Source: an uncultured Bacilli bacterium (lineage in GTDB: Bacteria > Bacillota_I > Bacilli_A > RF39 > UBA660). From it: DNA of 15,652 bases. The first letter of the stretch is position 1, and every line of letters begins with the position of its first letter. The stretch lies in the NCBI GenBank assembly GCA_910586635.1, contig CAJUJA010000012.1, positions 1 through 15,652 on the forward strand, given 5' to 3'. Below the pieces are notes generated by a model that was not told the origin of the DNA, searched no databases, and worked only from the letters and a program-made list of their open reading frames with translations. Shown here piece after piece: positions 13,129-15,652 of this stretch. The translations under genes were made by a program, and so were the position numbers.

Positions 13129-14907
13129 TTATTCAACAGTTACTGATTTTGCTAAATTTTTTGGTTTATCTATATCACAATCTCTAAGTTTTGCAGTATG
13201 ATACGCAATCAACTGTAGTATAGGGACAATTAATAATGGTTGTAAAAACTGATTCGTAGTAATCACAAATAAGTCTCCCTCTACTACCTGATTTAAATCC
13301 TCAGTTGTAATTAAAATTTTCTTGGCTCCGCGAGCGGTTACTTCAATCATATTAGACATAGTTTTTTCAGCAATACTTTTATCTGTAATAATTCCAATTA
13401 CTGGAGTTCCCTTTTCAATTAAAGAAATTGTTCCATGTTTTAATTCTCCTGCTTGATAAGCTTCACTATGAATATAAGAAACTTCCTTTAATTTCAAACT
13501 TCCCTCTAAGCAAATCGCATAATCAATTTTACGACCGATAAAAAATACATCTTCACACTTATAAATTTCTTTAGCTATTTTTTGATAACTAGATTCTTTC
13601 TCAATTACATTTTTTACGAGTCCTGATATTTTTTTAAAGTCTTTTAAATAAGAATCAATATCTGTAATTATTTTTTTATCATAAGATAATTTTAGGGCTA
13701 ACAAGGAAAGAACCGCTACCTGTAACATATAAGCCTTTGTAGTAGCAACAGCAATTTCCTCACCAGCTTCTATAAAAATACACTGATCGGCTTCTCTTGC
13801 GATGGTTGAAGTTTTTACATTTACTACTGCTAAGGTATCTTGACCATTTTCTTTTGCTTTTCTTAAAGCTGCTATCGTATCAGCCGTTTCTCCTGATTGA
13901 GATACTAAAATCACTAAAGTTTTTACATTATAGATATTCTTTTTATAACGATATTCACTAGCAACCTCTACTATTGATTTTATATTTGACTCTTCTTCAA
14001 ATAGAGTTTTCCCAATCATGCCAGCATACATAGCAGAACCACAAGCTACGATATGAATCTCCTCATATTTAGATAAATTAGGAATCTGTTTAAAATCATC
14101 CAAATATTTTTTCAAAGTATTTTCTAGTACTTTTGGTTCTTCGTTAATTTCCTTTAACATAAAGTGCTCAAATCCATTTTTATCCTTATCCTGGGTTTCC
14201 ACATGAATAGTATTTACCTTTTTTTCGACTTTATGTAAATCATGATATATAGTAACATCATCTTTAGTAATCCCTGCTATTTCTCCTTCATCTAAAAAGA
14301 TAAAATCATTCGTGTAAGTATTAATTGCCGTAATATCACTTGCAAAAAATGTTTCTCCTTCTCCTATACCAATAACTAACGGAGAATCTTTTTTAACTAC
14401 ATATAATTTATGATCTTGATTTTTTACTATAATACCAAGAGCAAAAGAACCTCTTAGTTTATTCATAACCTGATTAATAGATTTTACCACATCTTTTTCT
14501 AAATATTTATTTAAAAGAACTGCTATAACTTCTGTATCTGTTTCAGATTGAAAACAAATTCCTTCATTTTGCAACTCTTCCTTTAATGCATCCACATTTT
14601 CAATAATTCCATTATGAACTAAAGTAATATCTCCTACTTGATGAGGATGAGCATTTAATAGTGTTGCTCCTCCGTGGGTTGCCCATCTTGTATGAGCAAT
14701 TCCTATTTTATAATCTTCTAATTCCATAGATTCCAATTTTTTTTCTAAATTTGATATTTTTCCAACACTTTTTATAATCTCAACTTTTCTATTTTTTAAA
14801 AATGCTAATCCCGAAGAGTCATAGCCTCTATATTCTAAATTTTTAAGACCACGAAGTAAAACGCCTTTGGCATTCCTATTACCAATGTATCCTACTATTC
14901 CACACAT
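13129..14907 (-). CDS. glmS: glutamine-fructose-6-phosphate aminotransferase (isomerising)
   Basis: GlmS makes glucosamine-6-phosphate from fructose-6-phosphate and glutamine, the first step toward UDP-GlcNAc for the cell wall. It has 592 residues, a normal length. The glutaminase domain starts with the N-terminal nucleophile (M-Cys2-GIVGYIG), with LEYRGYDSSG, HTRWATHGG (about 72-80) and HNGIIEN. The isomerase half has two SIS domains, with ACGSAMYAG (about 288-296), SQSGETADT (336-344), GRKIDYAICLEGSLKLKEVSYIHSEAYQAGELKHG and the typical end DKPKNLAKSVTVE. The start is set at ATG 14907, since Cys must follow the initiator Met; the in-frame ATG at 14922 would bury it, and GGAGG lies before 14907. 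It is preceded by a glmS ribozyme, so it is under feedback from glucosamine-6-phosphate. Confidence 0.98.
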   Translation of the reverse strand: MCGIVGYIGNRNAKGVLLRGLKNLEYRGYDSSGLAFLKNRKVEIIKSVGKISNLEKKLESMELEDYKIGIAHTRWATHGGATLLNAHPHQVGDITLVHNGIIENVDALKEELQNEGICFQSETDTEVIAVLLNKYLEKDVVKSINQVMNKLRGSFALGIIVKNQDHKLYVVKKDSPLVIGIGEGETFFASDITAINTYTNDFIFLDEGEIAGITKDDVTIYHDLHKVEKKVNTIHVETQDKDKNGFEHFMLKEINEEPKVLENTLKKYLDDFKQIPNLSKYEEIHIVACGSAMYAGMIGKTLFEEESNIKSIVEVASEYRYKKNIYNVKTLVILVSQSGETADTIAALRKAKENGQDTLAVVNVKTSTIAREADQCIFIEAGEEIAVATTKAYMLQVAVLSLLALKLSYDKKIITDIDSYLKDFKKISGLVKNVIEKESSYQKIAKEIYKCEDVFFIGRKIDYAICLEGSLKLKEVSYIHSEAYQAGELKHGTISLIEKGTPVIGIITDKSIAEKTMSNMIEVTARGAKKILITTEDLNQVVEGDLFVITTNQFLQPLLIVPILQLIAYHTAKLRDCDIDKPKNLAKSVTVE

Positions 14908-14985
14908 TTTATTTTCCTCCATACAAAAACTTAGTGTGGATATATACCTTTGTTATAATTTTGATTTTACTTTTTCAATATATAT

Positions 14986-15075
14986 CTTACGAACCACTTT
15001 ACATCCGTAGCAGCATCCGCCGAACATCTCGATCACTACTATCCTCGTCAGCCATAGGCTCTGGCGCTTAAATGG
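14986..15075 (-). ncRNA. glmS ribozyme (GlcN6P-activated riboswitch)
   Basis: On the minus strand, in the glmS leader, the conserved core is unmistakable. The cleavage site and pseudoknot strand read A-GCGCCAGAGCC (A at 15068, G at 15067), then P2 closing with GGCTGACGAGGAT, then ATCGAGATG-TTCGGCGGATG with the invariant ligand-pocket bases, a P3-type helix (GTAGTG with TGCTAC), and the end TTCGTAAG at about 14986. When bound to glucosamine-6-phosphate the RNA cuts itself between 15068 and 15067, marking the message for decay. The part after the core is very short: CGGA/TTCG encloses only about 10 bases where the Bacillus P4 region is longer, and no P4.1-like extension is evident. About 60 bases of A/T-rich linker then lead to the glmS RBS. 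Confidence 0.95.
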
Positions 15076-15106
15076 AGTCTATCCTTTCTATGTCCATTCT
15101 AATAGT

Positions 15107-15135
15107 ATTATACACAAAAAATAAAAGAGTGACAA
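15107..15135 (-). promoter_or_regulatory. promoter of glmS
   Basis: On the minus strand TTGTCA (15135-15130), a 17-base spacer and TATAAT (15112-15107). The predicted start near 15100 leaves about 32 bases before the ribozyme cleavage site. Confidence 0.85.
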
Positions 15136-15289
15136 CGTATTGATATAATATCTCAAAATAAAAGTATAAAAAAGCATCGCGAAAAATAGTAAGTATAATA
15201 AAAGGAATGGTAAAAACAAATGCCATTTTTTGATTAAGATTTAGAAAATGATATGTAAATTTTGTAAAGTAGATATATTTGATATACTG
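15136..15289. other. AT-rich intergenic stretch between glmS promoter and transposase remnant
   Basis: No gene is seen. It holds an extended -10 motif, TGATATAAT (15141-15149, plus strand), without a clear -35, and an imperfect hairpin AAGGAATGG/CCATTTTTT (15202-15210 with 15223-15231, two G-T pairs) that could act as a weak terminator. No inverted repeat that would mark an insertion-sequence end can be identified with confidence. Confidence 0.4.
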
Positions 15290-15295
15290 ATGTAC

Positions 15296-15622
15296 ATGAG
15301 AGAAAAAACAATTTAAACCTTAAAATTAAAGATTTTGATATTTATTAAAACAATATAAAAATCATATCAAAAAAGAAGTTGGTAATCCTAAACAATCTTG
15401 GAAGGTTAAATATAAAATCTTAACTTCAATTATTGCTATTTTTTGTAATAATAATGATGAGATGATAGATATGAATGATTTTATTACTCTAAAAAATTTC
15501 TTTAAACAATTCTTAAAATTGACTAACGGCATTACTTCCAAGGATATTTATAAAAGAGTTTTGATACTTATTGAACCAGATGTTCTTCAAGATTGCCTAA
15601 ATTAACGATTGTATACAAACAT
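15296..15622 (+). pseudogene. decayed ISAs1-family (H-repeat-type) transposase, N-terminal part
   Basis: One plus-strand frame (about 15340-15604) matches the N-terminal domain that precedes the DDE domain in ISAs1 transposases and H-repeat-associated proteins: GNPKQSWKVKYKILTSIIA, then NDEMIDMNDFITLKNFFKQF, LTNGITSKDIYKRVLILIEP and DVLQDCLN. The typical pattern is RQ-x-WKV-x-x-KL-x-D-I-L, then WEDIEDF, NGIPSHDT-x-x-RV. It is broken: a probable start MREKT at 15296 is in one frame, NLNLKIKDFDIY in the next and LLKQYKNHIKK in the third, so at least two frameshifts have occurred, and a TAA at 15602-15604 interrupts it before RLYTNI. The catalytic DDE region would lie beyond the contig end. Confidence 0.75.
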
Positions 15623-15652
15623 AGATCGGAAGAGCACACGTCTGAACTCCAG
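15623..15652 (+). other. Illumina TruSeq read-2 adapter left in contig
   Basis: The last 30 bases run from AGATCGGAAGAGCACACG to TCTGAACTCCAG, the standard indexed adapter. It is not genomic. With the adapter at the other end this means the whole contig was exported with both adapters still attached. Confidence 0.98.

Noticed and set aside
1..15652. Alternative genetic code (TGA as Trp), suggested by the Mollicutes-like composition
   Set aside because: Conserved Trp residues in GlmS (HTRWATHGG) and the phosphatase (DPWY) are TGG, and real frames end at TGA/TAA/TAG as usual.
1..15652. CRISPR array, tRNA, rRNA or prophage
   Set aside because: No regularly spaced repeats, cloverleaf or rRNA sequence was seen by eye, and no phage structural genes; only the glmS ribozyme stands out as structured RNA.

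Overview
The window is a contig from a strongly AT-rich, low-GC Gram-positive-type bacterium. The genes point to an uncultured Bacilli/Mollicutes-like Firmicute, probably recovered from a metagenome. The evidence is the rimP-nusA-ylxR-infB/rbfA translation cluster, a glmS gene preceded by a glmS ribozyme, a serine D-Ala-D-Ala carboxypeptidase (so the cell has a wall), two lipoproteins with Gram-positive-style signal peptides, AGGAGG/GGTGAT ribosome binding sites, and TGG codons for Trp with TGA as stop. No species can be named from this alone. Both ends carry Illumina library adapter (2-34 and 15623-15652), so the biological sequence is about 35-15622 and the features touching either end are cut.

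Layout. 35-213: 3'-truncated small membrane protein (minus). 289-462: frameshifted gene remnant (minus). 513-851: rbfA (minus) with its own terminator. 922-1596: sigma-70-region-4-like gene on the plus strand, lying between rbfA and infB. 1608-5502: operon rimP(N-terminal half)-nusA-ylxR-infB (minus), with a promoter and a leader hairpin at 5523-5589. 5592-6053: small two-TM protein (minus). 6152-6829: CPBP/CAAX intramembrane protease (plus). 6843-7442: six-TM protein (minus). 7546-8469: membrane-anchored metallophosphoesterase homologue whose metal ligands are nearly all replaced (plus). 8476-9513: D,D-carboxypeptidase (minus). 9591-11204: lipoprotein with an HEXXH zinc-protease signature (minus). 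11322-11747: low-molecular-weight tyrosine phosphatase, and 11801-12385 (perhaps to 12454): pentapeptide-repeat-like protein (minus, probably one transcript). 12543-13076: small lipoprotein (minus). 13129-14907: glmS (minus), with its ribozyme at 14986-15075 and promoter at 15107-15135. 15296-15622: decayed ISAs1-family transposase running into the contig end.

How it fits together. The left third is transcription and translation machinery: NusA, IF2, the 30S maturation factors RbfA and a shortened RimP, and the RNase P-associated YlxR. The right two thirds are mostly envelope and surface functions: amino-sugar supply by GlmS under GlcN6P feedback, peptidoglycan trimming, exported lipoproteins and membrane proteins. 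Three convergent gene pairs end on shared bidirectional terminators that overlap stop codons, so packing is tight. The most unusual items are the pseudo-metallophosphoesterase, the RimP without its C-terminal domain, the pentapeptide gene whose promoter and Shine-Dalgarno point to an AUU start, the sigma-like gene whose promoter and Shine-Dalgarno point to a start in the wrong frame, and a compact glmS ribozyme. I did not see a multi-gene novel system; most of the window is housekeeping.
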